Origin: Paenibacillus sp. PL91
GTDB lineage: Bacteria > Bacillota > Bacilli > Paenibacillales > Paenibacillaceae
Assembly (NCBI RefSeq): GCF_012935325.2
Contig: NZ_JABBYG020000001.1
Coordinates: 372,001-436,000, forward strand
Direction of reading: 5' to 3'
DNA length: 64,000 bases
Shown: positions 43,335-52,446 of the stretch, one piece after another
Layout: the number at the start of each line of letters is the position of its first letter
Position numbering within the stretch: position 1 is the first letter of the stretch
Translations under genes and position numbers: made by a program
Notes under the pieces: generated by a model
What the model was told of the DNA's origin: nothing
The model's database searches: none
Seen by the model: only the letters and a program-made list of their open reading frames with translations

Positions 43335-44222
43335 ATGGAGACATACAAGCTTTTAACTGAGCTCTTAACACGAATAGAAGAAAATATTTCTGGTACTAGG
43401 AATACAGAATATTGGGCTGATCTCCCTATCTCCATAGTTCATTTGCGTCGACTCTTCAGATTTGCTTTCGGTGTCCCATTACAAAGCTATATTCGTTCTC
43501 GAAAGTTAGCAAACAGCTTGGAGAATTTAATGTTAACCGAGAAACGAATCCTCGATATTGCAATCGAATTCGGTTATGAACATGAGCAAACCTACATACG
43601 TGCGTTTAAACGCGAATATGGGTTTACGCCTGGCGAATGCAGACATTCGGGCAGAAACATTCATGTAACACCTCCTCTTCATCTTTTTCCAAAGAACAAT
43701 GTTTTCGGTAATGTGGTGTATGGGCCGGATATGATCATGGTTCCATCCTTTCATTTGATCGGCCGTAAGTATCAAATTGAGTTCGCTGAATCGGTGACAA
43801 AAGCGCCAGAAGCTGCTAAGCAGTTTTGGTGGAACAAACGGCATAAAGTGCCTGATCCAGTAGAACCCAATATCTATTACGGTCTAACTAGGACACTTGA
43901 TCCATCGCTTAGTTGGACGAATTATTTACCCTCTATGCGTGTAAAGAATCTGACAGATATTCCTGATGGCTTTACAGACGACACCGTTCCTACTTCCTTA
44001 TGTGTTGGCTTTCGCTATATTGGGAACCATCATTACGAGGAGATTGACGGGATACGCGCAGAGGCGCTATATCATGCTATTGATAGACTTGCAGAGGAGC
44101 ACAAAGGGAGATATGAGCTTCAGGATAGCGAATTCTTTTTCGAAAAAATTGATACGGATGCTTACGATGGCCAGTATTGTCAAATGGAATGGCTTGCGCC
44201 CATCAGAGTGAAGCAAACTTAA
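43335..44222 (+). CDS. AraC-family regulator with GyrI-like effector domain
   Basis: 295 residues, TGGGGTGA upstream. Two HTH motifs of AraC type in the first 100 residues (PISIVHLRRLFRFAFG, and ILDIAIEFGYEHEQTYIRAF), then a GyrI/AraC effector-binding domain in the C-terminal half (about 125-293). The arrangement resembles Rob/SoxS-related regulators that sense hydrophobic ligands. It lies alone between mobile remnants; the target is unknown. Confidence 0.88.
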   Translation: METYKLLTELLTRIEENISGTRNTEYWADLPISIVHLRRLFRFAFGVPLQSYIRSRKLANSLENLMLTEKRILDIAIEFGYEHEQTYIRAFKREYGFTPGECRHSGRNIHVTPPLHLFPKNNVFGNVVYGPDMIMVPSFHLIGRKYQIEFAESVTKAPEAAKQFWWNKRHKVPDPVEPNIYYGLTRTLDPSLSWTNYLPSMRVKNLTDIPDGFTDDTVPTSLCVGFRYIGNHHYEEIDGIRAEALYHAIDRLAEEHKGRYELQDSEFFFEKIDTDAYDGQYCQMEWLAPIRVKQT

Positions 44223-44315
44223 AATGATCAAAAAAGTTCATTGAGGATGCGGCTATTTTGGTATGTTCTTATTGTAATGTAACAAGAAAAAGAATACATA
44301 TGAAAAGGAGAAGGT

Positions 44316-44393
44316 ATGAACTATAACGAGGTTGTTTCAATCAGCAATACCTTTTTACTTACACGACAATGGAGTGAACCCCTTCATTTGTAA
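44316..44393 (+). CDS. short ORF with strong ribosome site
   Basis: 25 codons (MNYNEVVSISNTFLLTRQWS...) preceded by AAAAGGAGAAGG. No homology is recognised; it may be the truncated 5' end of a lost gene or a small peptide. The remaining 44223-44488 shows no other feature. Confidence 0.3.
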   Translation: MNYNEVVSISNTFLLTRQWSEPLHL

Positions 44394-44488
44394 TTGATCT
44401 ATCTTTACCAAGGAACTATTGGAGCAGGGGATATAGTTTATTTAAGGTTTTTGTCATAAATATTAGTTGTATTTTCTGGGGGATTGAA

Positions 44489-45370
44489 ATGAAGATTATT
44501 TTTAGAAGGTTCGATGATTCTCGTTATGAAAAAGTTTGCGATTTCTTGATTGAACTATCAAAGTATGACCGTAATCATATAAATTGGAATTGGGCAAGGT
44601 GGGAGTGGATGTTTTTTCATCCTGAATTTAATAGAGACTTAATGGATAAGATTGGCTTATGGTATTGTAATGACGAGTTAGTAGGTATGACAACCTATGA
44701 CCACTATTTCGGGGAAGCATTTTTTGCAACTAAACAAGGGTTTAGAGAATTAGAAAAAGATATATTAGATTATGCCACTACTACTTTCAGTAATGAAAAT
44801 GGCCTTGGGATTGCGGTGAATGACAAGGATACTCACACTCTAGATTTATTGAGCAGTAAGAAATTTCTGGAGAATGACCTAACTGAAAACATACTTGAAC
44901 TTACACTAAAGAATGTTAGCCTTGATTATATAACTCCTGAAGGCGTAATAGTAAAGAATATTGATATAAATAATGACTTATATAAGCTTCATCATTTGCT
45001 ATGGAAGGCATTTGACAACGAAGGACCTGTACCTGTTGATGAAGCTACTATGAGTAAGCAAAGAGTAATGTTGTCAGCACCTCATTTGAATTCATGGATA
45101 CACATTGTCGCGGAAAATGAAAATGGGGAATATGTTGCATACTGCGGCTTATGGTATAGTCAGAAAACGGATTATGTTTATGTTGAACCTGTATGTACAA
45201 TTCCGGAGTATCGGCAGAAGGGACTTGGAAAAGCAGTGGTTTTAGAAGCCTTGAAAAGAGGCCGCTCCTTAGGTGCTGAAAAAGCATATGTTATTTCTGA
45301 TAGTTCTTTTTACAAGTCATTAGGCTTTCAACAGCATTCACATTATACGTTCTATTGGCATAACGCATAA
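44489..45370 (+). CDS. GNAT-family N-acetyltransferase (tandem domains)
   Basis: 293 residues, TGGGGGATTG upstream. Two acetyltransferase halves. The C-terminal one shows the acetyl-CoA loop PEYRQKGLGKAVVLEAL (about 237-253) and a SFYKSLGFQ end; the N-terminal half is weaker. Codon use is more AT-rich than in the core genes, suggesting transfer. The substrate is unknown. Confidence 0.85.
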   Translation: MKIIFRRFDDSRYEKVCDFLIELSKYDRNHINWNWARWEWMFFHPEFNRDLMDKIGLWYCNDELVGMTTYDHYFGEAFFATKQGFRELEKDILDYATTTFSNENGLGIAVNDKDTHTLDLLSSKKFLENDLTENILELTLKNVSLDYITPEGVIVKNIDINNDLYKLHHLLWKAFDNEGPVPVDEATMSKQRVMLSAPHLNSWIHIVAENENGEYVAYCGLWYSQKTDYVYVEPVCTIPEYRQKGLGKAVVLEALKRGRSLGAEKAYVISDSSFYKSLGFQQHSHYTFYWHNA

Positions 45371-45545
45371 CAACTGATATTTCAATCATGGATTTATGGT
45401 TGTTTGTCTTTTTTATCTTTAGTACAGCTTAAATAGATTTGTGTCATATATAGGATACTGTTTTTGTGACAATTAATTCTGTTGGACTATGAATCGATTC
45501 TTTTACGCATACGTGATCTAGTAAGAGGGTGGCTCTAAAAGCGCG

Positions 45546-45605
45546 GAGAAGCCGTACCATAAAATAAATTAGGTCATTAAGCTCCCTCGGTACGGTGCAG
45601 TTTTC
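45546..45605 (+). repeat. imperfect hairpin in the IS110 3' flank
   Basis: GAGAAGCCGTACC pairs with GGTACGG and TTTTCTC across about 30 nt. It stands between the GNAT gene and the 19-bp inverted repeat. Its CCGTACC core recurs (as CGTACCGG) on the other side of the transposase near 47229. Confidence 0.5.
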
Positions 45606-45617
45606 TCACGAATGCTC

Positions 45618-45864
45618 GCTTATTCGCAGGATTTCACCAGAGGATGAATCGTAACTCGGATTGAATGGGACGAGAGCCGCCAAAATGGGCAACAGACGCG
45701 CATGCGGGAACAGAAGGGGCGAGTTTTCGCTCCTTTTTTGTTGATCTGCTGCACGCTACTCCACGTACCTCCGGAGGCTTTCACTCCCATTTCTCGACGG
45801 GTCGATGCCCTTTTGTTTAATGCAATCCGGTACTCCGTGCAATCTTGAAATCCTGCGAATAAGC
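45618..45864 (-). repeat. 247-bp segment bounded by a perfect 19-bp inverted repeat
   Basis: 45618-45636 (GCTTATTCGCAGGATTTCA) is the exact reverse complement of 45846-45864. Directly outside, CAGTTTTC occurs at 45598-45605 and 45865-45872 as a direct repeat. It lies in the noncoding 3' flank of the IS110 transposase, whose stop is at 45937. It could be part of an IS110 bridge RNA or end structure, or a nested MITE. No ORF is evident in 45371-45936. Confidence 0.7.
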
Positions 45865-45936
45865 CAGTTTTCGTGCTGATCGTGAAGCGATTAAGCAGCC
45901 TGTTTCATACGAAGAGCTCGATCCGGTTCGTAAGCT

Positions 45937-47174
45937 TCACCGCTGCGTGCTATGGCAACCAGAATGCGAGCCAGCTTGCCGCAGAGATTCATCACTGAGC
46001 GCATTGGCTTCATGCTTTTCGTCTTTACAATCCACTTCGTGCTGTCGTTTAAACGTTTCATCGTTCATAATGAGACCCATGGTTGCCATGATTAGGGCAT
46101 TCCGAAGTCTTGGTCGGCCACGTTTGCTGATGGACATCTGGCCCTTCCACTTGCCTGAGCTTGCTTCAGCTAGGTTGAGACCGGCATGCCGCAACAACGC
46201 ATTGCCAAACGCATTGCCATGTGCATAGCCGCTGAGATCGCCAGCTTCACCCAGAATGCCGGCGACAGACAAGATGCTCATCCCCTTCATTGCGAGCAGC
46301 GGCTTGGCCAGCGGAATACGGACCAGGGCAGTCGACACTTCATCTTCGATTACCTGTAGCTGCTCCATAGCCAGATCATATTCGGCCAGCAGTTGTTGTA
46401 TATGAAGCTTATAGGCTTTCTCGGCATGCTTTGCGCCGATCGAGCGAGCTGCCAGCGCCAGCAGCTCACCAGCTCTTCGTTCACCGCTGTGCCGTTTCAT
46501 GACTGTTTTCCAGCCGTCGATTACCTGGCGAACGGTGAGCTTTTGAAGATCAGCAGGCGTTGGAAAGAGACGCAGTGTTGCGAGCGAACCGGAGCCAATG
46601 AGGCGCTTGTATACCTGCCTCAGCTCTGGAAACACAATGTCGACCCAGGGATGGATCTGGTTCTTGGCGCTAACAAGACGATGGACGATTGTCTCCCGGT
46701 TCGCCATGAGCACTCGCAGTTCTATGAACACTTCACTAGTTTCTTTAATGACAGTGTAGTAGCCGTTTTTCACCATGTCGGCGATAACCAAGGCATCCTT
46801 GATGTCGCTTTTGGAGGGAGTATTATCGCGGTTTTCCTTGTTCTTTTTACGAGATGAGGGTTTACCAACATGACCTCGAGGCTCCGGTCTTTGAGCCAGG
46901 CAGCGAGGCTGAGCCAGTAGTGGCCGGTTGGTTCCATACCGATGATGGTGTCGTTTAGTTGGTGCGTTTCCTGCATATCTTTCATCCACTGCAGCAGTTG
47001 GCTAAAGCCGGCATCGTTGTTGGAGAAGTGAAGCGGAGTGCCGAGCGTGATTCCACGGAAGTTGACAGCGCGAGCAACATGGGACTGCTTGGCGATGTCG
47101 ATGCCGACGACAAGGTGCTGGGTTGAAATGCGTTCGAGCAGTTGATTTTGTTTGGCTTGAGCTTTAAAATTCAA
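45937..47174 (-). pseudogene. IS110-family transposase, frameshifted
   Basis: The N-terminal DEDD RuvC-like part is in one frame (47174-46770: VVGIDIAKQSHVA with Asp, GMEPTGHYW with Glu). The rest is in another (46989-45937: KSDIKDALVIAD, the transposase_20 domain around SVAGILGEAGD, and SISKRGRPRLRNALIMA). The break is at the T5 run 46844-46848 (A5 on the coding strand); one more A would restore VKKNKENRDN. Joined length is about 410 residues, normal for the family. It may be inactive, read by frameshifting, or a base error. Confidence 0.88.
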
Positions 47175-47177
47175 GAT

Positions 47178-47245
47178 TGAGCGACCTCCTTAAGATGGCT
47201 AAAGGGCTATGACCCGTGACTACCCCATCGTACCGGAGTCGCTCA
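47178..47245 (-). promoter_or_regulatory. hairpin before the IS110 transposase, masking its ribosome site
   Basis: TGAGCGACCTCC and GGAGTCGCTCA are complementary apart from one bulged base. On the coding strand the 3' arm contains AAGGAGG just before the transposase start. It can lower translation from read-through transcripts or form part of the element's RNA. Confidence 0.5.
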
Positions 47246-47282
47246 TTTTTATGCAAAGCGCAAAATTAACGCTCTACAGGAA

Positions 47283-47375
47283 CCCTAACGGGAGACGTTA
47301 GTTGAATAGTCAAAACTGAATGAAGCTGCCGGCGTATGATCGGCAGCTTTGTTACGTTAATTGGCAGGAAAGTTC
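47283..47375 (+). repeat. three-hairpin dispersed repeat, copy R1
   Basis: CTAACGGGAGACGTTAG, spacer, GCTGCCG...CGGCAGC, then TTAATTGGCAGGAAAGTTC: the same three-part layout as the other copies, with a diverged middle hairpin. It lies just beyond the IS110 5' flank. Confidence 0.65.
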
Positions 47376-47449
47376 CATTATTCAATCGGGTGGGTTCCGC
47401 AAGTGCGTTCAAGGTTGTCGTATTCATGGTTCCCTCCCGATTATGGCTT

Positions 47450-47785
47450 TTACAGCGTGTCGGAAGCTTGTTTCAGAAGCTCCGACAACATTGAAAGATC
47501 CGCAGAATCGCCTTCCCGTAATTTGATCCACTTTCGTTCGGCAGGACCATCGAATGTTTTTGGAAATTCTATGCCGTTTGCATTCATAATCATAAATGCA
47601 ATCGCATCTTTAGAAGGCGAAATAACGGCAGCATAATGTCCATTTTTCAGAAAATGTGGCTTCTTATACTGAATCCGTTCTTCTACCGCCGGAATTGTCT
47701 CATGCACTAGATTGCGTAGTGTGGAGCTGATGTTGGACTGCCATTTTGGCAAATTTTCAATATAGGCTGTAACTTCCTGATTCAT
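47450..47785 (-). CDS. DUF1801-domain protein (YdhG-like)
   Basis: 111 residues from ATG 47785, with GGAGGGAAACG upstream; a start 13 codons earlier is less likely. Signatures of the family: VTAYIENLPKWQ, LVHETIPAVEERIQYKKPHF and FPKTFDGP. Small soluble alpha/beta proteins, some called iron chaperone-like; the function is not settled. It sits between two repeat copies. Confidence 0.8.
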   Translation of the reverse strand: MNQEVTAYIENLPKWQSNISSTLRNLVHETIPAVEERIQYKKPHFLKNGHYAAVISPSKDAIAFMIMNANGIEFPKTFDGPAERKWIKLREGDSADLSMLSELLKQASDTL

Positions 47786-47885
47786 TCTTTCGTTTCCCTC
47801 CAGTTGGAATATTTTTTTGCTCATACATCAAATATAACCATGTAGGAATATTCCTGTCAATGCATACTTTAGGGGAAATAGTGCA

Positions 47886-47960
47886 TTGAACTAACGGGGA
47901 ACGATAGTTGAATAACACATGGATGAGCAGGCACTACAGATGCCTGCTCGTTTTATTAAA
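47886..47960 (+). repeat. three-hairpin dispersed repeat, copy R2 (interrupted)
   Basis: TTGAACTAACGGGGAACGA, TAGTTGAATAA, GAGCAGGC (47925-47932), GCCTGCTC (47942-47949) and TTTTATTAA are present. The expected third block (CTACCGGACAGTT or similar) is replaced by group II intron sequence. Confidence 0.8.
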
Positions 47961-47961
47961 C

Positions 47962-49010
47962 GCTTGCCCAGAGGCACGCATCTTCTAGCCGGTGAAAGTC
48001 CAGCCATGGGAGGGGCCAAGCCCACATGTAGCTAGGATACCTGCGTACGGCCTCGCAAGAGGGAAAAGGGGAAGCCGAACCTTTTTAATGGGTGAAGGCC
48101 ACGGAAATTGCTAAGAACTTGGAGCGGCAGTGAAGAATCCTCCGGCGTAAGGGGATCGGCATGGTATGAAAGAGGATGCAGTGACTGGGGGAGACCCTCC
48201 CCTGCACGGAAATTTTTTTTCCGTAACGAAGTGATCTATAAGTCCAAGAGATGAAATGATCTACTTGCAGGAAGGGAGTCCGAGGGACTTATAGTACTGA
48301 GGAACTGCAGGATAACACAACCTGCAGCAGGGAGGGAGCCCTGCTTTGTTCATGTTTCTTAAGGAGGTACGAGTCAGTGAATGCCCAAGGGCTAACAACA
48401 CCAAAGAAAAACGTTCAACAACTCCAAGAGAAGCTAGGTCATGCGGCCAAGGAAAACAAGAAGCGAAGATTCCATGCTTTGTATGACAAGGTATACAGAA
48501 GGGATATTCTGTGGGAAGCGTGGCGGAGGGTTCGAGCGAACGGGGGAGCAGCCGGTGTGGATGAGCTAACGCTTGCGGACATTGAGAAGCAAGGTGAATT
48601 TCAGTTCATTGAGGAGTGTTACCGCATGCTAAAGGAAGGAAAGTACCATCCTTCGCCTGTACGACGGAAGTACATCCCCAAGAAGGATGGAAAACAAAGC
48701 CCGCTCGGCATTCCAACCATTAGAGATCGTGTCGTGCAAATGGCAACTAAGATTGTCATTGAGCCAATCTTTGTAGTGGATTTTCAAGAAACCTCATTCG
48801 GTTTCCGTCCGAAACGGGGTGCTAAACAAGCATTGGAAAGAATCCGTAAAGCATGCAACCGCAAAGGGAATTGCGATTTTCAATACTACTTCGACAACAT
48901 CAACCAAGAGAAGCTAATGAAGCTGGTAGCTATGCGAATAATTGATCGACGAATCTTGAAGTTGATTAGGAAGTGGCTTGGTAGGCAGGTTTTAGTGGCA
49001 GAAGATAGTT
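47962..49010 (+). mobile_element. group II intron, 3'-truncated
   Basis: 47962-48376 is a structured noncoding lead typical of intron domains I-IV (for example CCGGTGAAAGTCCAGCC and ACTTGGAGCGGCAGTGAAG), followed by the maturase ORF. The 5' end comes just after a terminator-like hairpin in repeat R2, which recalls the target choice of group IIC introns. Domains V/VI and the rest of the ORF are absent; transporter debris follows. The exact 5' splice point is uncertain. Confidence 0.8.
48377..49010 (+). pseudogene. ltrA: group II intron reverse transcriptase/maturase, truncated
   Basis: Starts with GTG 48377 after AAGGAGGT. RT blocks 0-3 are present: GAAGVDELTLADIEKQG, the YIPKKDGKQSPLGIPTIRDR block, ETSFGFRPKRGAKQAL and YFDNINQEKLM. 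After about residue 205 (LIRKWL) the reading diverges, so the YADD catalytic block, X domain and endonuclease are missing. The open frame runs on to 49129 through foreign sequence. Inactive. Confidence 0.88.
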
Positions 49011-49019
49011 GTATCGGCA

Positions 49020-49519
49020 AGTCCGTAGTGATTTTTCCTTTTGCATTAAGAGCGGTTTACATCATATTGTTCTTAATTGGAAATTTTAGCGTGCAAATGG
49101 CCTTGATTATTTTGTTGTGGGTGTATTAGCTGGTATCGGAGGTAATTTGAGCCAATACTGGATTGCGTCAGCAGCTCCAGAGGCTCCTGAGTTTGCAAAT
49201 GGATTATTTTTAACATCCGCCAACTTAGGAACAACACTTGGCACCAAGACTCATGAATTCGCAGGATTGCACTTTTAGCAAATTATTTTAGAAGATGAAC
49301 CTGTACGTCTCCATTTCTCCCTTAGAGAATCTCACTCAAGGGGTCCTTTAGGGCTTGGTATCCTTGATACCATCTTTGCCGCTGCTGAAGCTGCATGCCT
49401 TCACAAGTGTGATCTGTTCGCTCATCGCATCTCGGCTGCACTCACGGCTAGTACGGTTATAGGTATTCTTTCCTTGATTTTTGTCTTGTTGTTCATTGTC
49501 CGATCTAATAAGAAATAAT
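49020..49519 (+). pseudogene. multidrug/sugar efflux transporter debris (MFS-like)
   Basis: Hydrophobic fragments in different frames. FPFALRAVYIILFLIGNF starts at about 49035, GVLAGIGGNLSQYWIASAAP and ANGLFLTSANLGTTLGT fall at 49118-49250, and a last membrane helix (ALTASTVIGILSLIFVLLF) ends at 49519. Several stops and frameshifts. Together they look like the C-terminal part of a major-facilitator transporter. Confidence 0.55.
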
Positions 49520-49610
49520 CTATTTAATGGTTTGGTATTGTTAGGGATGAGTACAAGTGGCCTTTGGTATCTTCATAGATTAGAAACCGGTAAATCGCGT
49601 TTTTTTGTTT

Positions 49611-49660
49611 TATGGATATAAGTTCTTGTTCAAAGTCGAGAACAAGAACCTATATCCATA
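49611..49660. repeat. 50-nt near-perfect hairpin
   Basis: TATGGATATAAGTTCTTGTT pairs with AACAAGAACCTATATCCATA with a single mismatch and an approximately 9-nt loop. Neither strand has a following T run, so it is not a normal terminator. It lies in an otherwise featureless stretch (49520-49836). Confidence 0.7.
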
Positions 49661-49836
49661 GCCGAATTGTGAGGACATCAGGCTTTCCAACAGTCCAATA
49701 GTTCGTCAACATTAAGGACTTGTCATTATGCCAGCGGGAGAATAGTTTGAATAAATTAATGAATAGAAGAGACAATCTCTGTTGAATAACATGGAAACAA
49801 TTAAAGTCTATGTCGTTCAGTTAAACATTGTAGATT

Positions 49837-51327
49837 TCAAACATACTCGCACTTAAAATTAGAAAACTCAGCCAAAGAGTCATCACCATAGGCATATAAA
49901 CCAATCATTACACCTGTGAAGCCCCCGGCAACTTCCGAAGATAGGTATTTCGTTTGTGCCGAGCCCAAGAGGATATCCTCGCCATCTACATAAGTATGGA
50001 AGCTGTATCGTTCATGGGTAGCTCTAATAATCAGTATGGCGTGGTTAGCACTTCCCAGATCCACTACATTTTCGATAGATCGGATATCCCCGATAGCTAG
50101 GCGCTCGATAACTTTATACCCGTTCTCCTCTTTGCGAATAGCCAAATCATAATGGTGATCTTCATCCATATAGAGCGTGATGCCGGCCTCTCCGCTCGTA
50201 AGGCTGACATCGCAAACGATCGTTGCGCCAAAGTCAATTTGGCGTAGGCCGATAAAGGTTGGGGACGCCGGAACATCGAGCGTCACCTCGGTTCCTTTCA
50301 GCGTTGCCTTGCCTCGTTCCAACCTATAATTATCCGTGGCAGGTTGACGAAGATAACACCAGTCCAAGTTCCAATCCGTGTTATCGAATGTATAAATCTT
50401 CTTCTCCTGCTGAATCACCATATCAGAGATACGATCGGTCTCGAAACTCGTTAACGTAGTGCCATTATGTCCTGCCGTAAACCAACCGTCCTCGCCAAAG
50501 GTAACCGGCGTAAGGAATACTTCGCGGCCAAGGTGATGATAGGTAAGCCATTGTCCAATTTGACGGAATCCCAAATGAAAGAGCCACCAATTTCCTTCGT
50601 GATCCTGAATTAGGTCGCCATGACCAACCCCCTGCAGCTCGTACCCGCCCAAATTTCGATTTGTCAGTACGGGATTCTTCGGATACGCTTCGAACGGGCC
50701 AGAAGGGGAATCGCCCCGCGCATAAATAACCATATGGCCATATTCGGTTCCCCCTTCAGCTGCCAACAGGTAATAACGTCCATTTATTTTATACAAATGA
50801 GGGCTTTCCAAATAACGTCCGCCTGATCCTTGCCATACCGAACGGCTCGGAGTCAGTTTGTGACCTGTTTCTATGTCAATTTCACACTGAACGATTCCGC
50901 CAACACCATTATCGTCTGTCCCATTACTTATAAAGAAAGTCTTCCCGTCTTCAAAATACAAATCCGGATCGATACCTCCTTGATCTACATAGACCGGATC
51001 GGACCATTCCCCGTAAATATCGTCGGTCCATATATAGAAATTCTGACGAGTTGAATCGTTGGTTGTCGTCATATAGAACCGCCCGTTATTGTACCGAATG
51101 GTAGGCGCGAACACGCCGCCGGAGCTATTTACGGTGTCCAGATAAATCTGGCTTTTACGAGTTAGGCAATGACCGATTTGTGTCCAATTAATCAGATCTT
51201 TGCTTTCAAAAATCGGGACGCCCGGGAAATACTGAAAGGAACTGCAAACCAAATAATAGGTGCCATTCACCTTGCAGATGCTTGGATCCGGATAGAATCC
51301 TTTAATGATCGGATTATTGTATTTCAT
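49837..51327 (-). CDS. glycoside hydrolase family 43 (beta-xylosidase / arabinofuranosidase type)
   Basis: 496 residues, no signal peptide, so cytosolic. The five-bladed propeller residues are visible: Asp14 in FYPDPSI, Asp in GGIDPDLYF, and Glu in YLESPHLYK. The C-terminal third (from about 310) is a beta-sandwich domain as in GH43_11/12-type xylosidases. It probably cleaves xylo- or arabino-oligosaccharides after uptake. The divergent ArsR-type regulator at 51506 likely controls it. No transporter is adjacent. Confidence 0.9.
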   Translation of the reverse strand: MKYNNPIIKGFYPDPSICKVNGTYYLVCSSFQYFPGVPIFESKDLINWTQIGHCLTRKSQIYLDTVNSSGGVFAPTIRYNNGRFYMTTTNDSTRQNFYIWTDDIYGEWSDPVYVDQGGIDPDLYFEDGKTFFISNGTDDNGVGGIVQCEIDIETGHKLTPSRSVWQGSGGRYLESPHLYKINGRYYLLAAEGGTEYGHMVIYARGDSPSGPFEAYPKNPVLTNRNLGGYELQGVGHGDLIQDHEGNWWLFHLGFRQIGQWLTYHHLGREVFLTPVTFGEDGWFTAGHNGTTLTSFETDRISDMVIQQEKKIYTFDNTDWNLDWCYLRQPATDNYRLERGKATLKGTEVTLDVPASPTFIGLRQIDFGATIVCDVSLTSGEAGITLYMDEDHHYDLAIRKEENGYKVIERLAIGDIRSIENVVDLGSANHAILIIRATHERYSFHTYVDGEDILLGSAQTKYLSSEVAGGFTGVMIGLYAYGDDSLAEFSNFKCEYV

Positions 51328-51505
51328 TGTTCCACCTCATAATCTATAATTCATAAATATAAGAATCTAATTCTAAAAAAAGCTAATAAGGAAATTAAAC
51401 ACTATCCAACAAACACTTGCAATGGAGAAGGGTTGAAGGATTTAGTTAAATTCATTAAATTAATAAATATGTGATTTTAACAGTTGAAGTCAGGAGATTG
51501 GGATA

Positions 51506-52417
51506 ATGATCAAAGCGAACGGGGAACTTCGATTTTTGCCGTTATACGAAGCGCTGGCAAGCGAGGTCAGATGGAGAATTATGGACTTGATTGCCGACAA
51601 CGAAATGAATGTCAAGGACATTGCGGCTACGTTAGGACTTAGTCCCTCCATTGTCACCATGCACATACGAAAACTTGAGCAAGCCGAACTGATCGGGAGT
51701 CGCAGAATACGCCTAAATGGAGGGACACATAAAATGTGTTTCCTCACAGAAAAAAACATCGAGATCGAGTTGCCATCCGCCAGCTGGGCCCAAAGAATTA
51801 TAGAGCAGACGATATCGGTGGGGCATTATACCGCTTTTGAAATCCATCCTACCTGCGGGCTTGGAACGCGCGAGAAAGAAATCGGAATTTGGGACGACCC
51901 ACGCTACTTTCTCGATCCCGAGCGCGTTCATGCCGCCATCCTCTGGTTTGGGAGGGGCTACGTGGAATACAAAACACCTAACTATTTGCTTCCCGAACAA
52001 TCAGTCGACGCCATCGAAATTTCGATGGAAATAGCTTCTGAAGCGCCTGGATTGAGGGATCATTGGCCATCGGATATCCGGTTCACGTTTAATGGCATTT
52101 CCCTAGGTACCTGGACAAGCCCGGCTGACTTCGGAAGAGCTGCACGCGGAAGATATACGCCGGAGTGGTGGCATCGAAATGTGAATCAATACGGATTATT
52201 GAAGACGATCCGCATTGATGACGTAGGTACGTATATGGATGGGGAGCGGATGTCGAACGTGACCGTCGCGGATATCAAGCTAAGGGAACCTTTCTGGACG
52301 CTTCGTTTCACTGTAGACGAGGAGGCCGTTAACATAGGGGGATTGACGCTCTATGGCTCGGGATTCGGCAATCATGATCAAGATATTATGATTCGCGTAC
52401 ATCTTAGTGACAGTTAG
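51506..52417 (+). CDS. ArsR-type HTH regulator with C-terminal sensor domain
   Basis: 303 residues, CAGGAGATTGGG upstream. An N-terminal winged helix (about 10-80, with IAATLGLSPSIVTMHIRKLE) of the ArsR type. The C-terminal 200 residues form a large domain with no metal-binding cysteines, so it does not look like a metal sensor. Related regulators lie next to glycosidase genes; control of the divergent GH43 gene is inferred from position. Confidence 0.82.
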   Translation: MIKANGELRFLPLYEALASEVRWRIMDLIADNEMNVKDIAATLGLSPSIVTMHIRKLEQAELIGSRRIRLNGGTHKMCFLTEKNIEIELPSASWAQRIIEQTISVGHYTAFEIHPTCGLGTREKEIGIWDDPRYFLDPERVHAAILWFGRGYVEYKTPNYLLPEQSVDAIEISMEIASEAPGLRDHWPSDIRFTFNGISLGTWTSPADFGRAARGRYTPEWWHRNVNQYGLLKTIRIDDVGTYMDGERMSNVTVADIKLREPFWTLRFTVDEEAVNIGGLTLYGSGFGNHDQDIMIRVHLSDS

Positions 52418-52446
52418 GGCACGACTCTCTTCCGAGAAGAGCCTGC

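Larger units (their letters stand above)
45540..47250 (-). mobile_element. IS110-family insertion sequence (ends approximate)
   Basis: Includes the transposase, its 5' hairpin (47178-47245) and the long structured 3' noncoding flank. IS110 elements have no clear terminal inverted repeats, so the ends are uncertain and only estimated from where structures stop. Confidence 0.6.
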
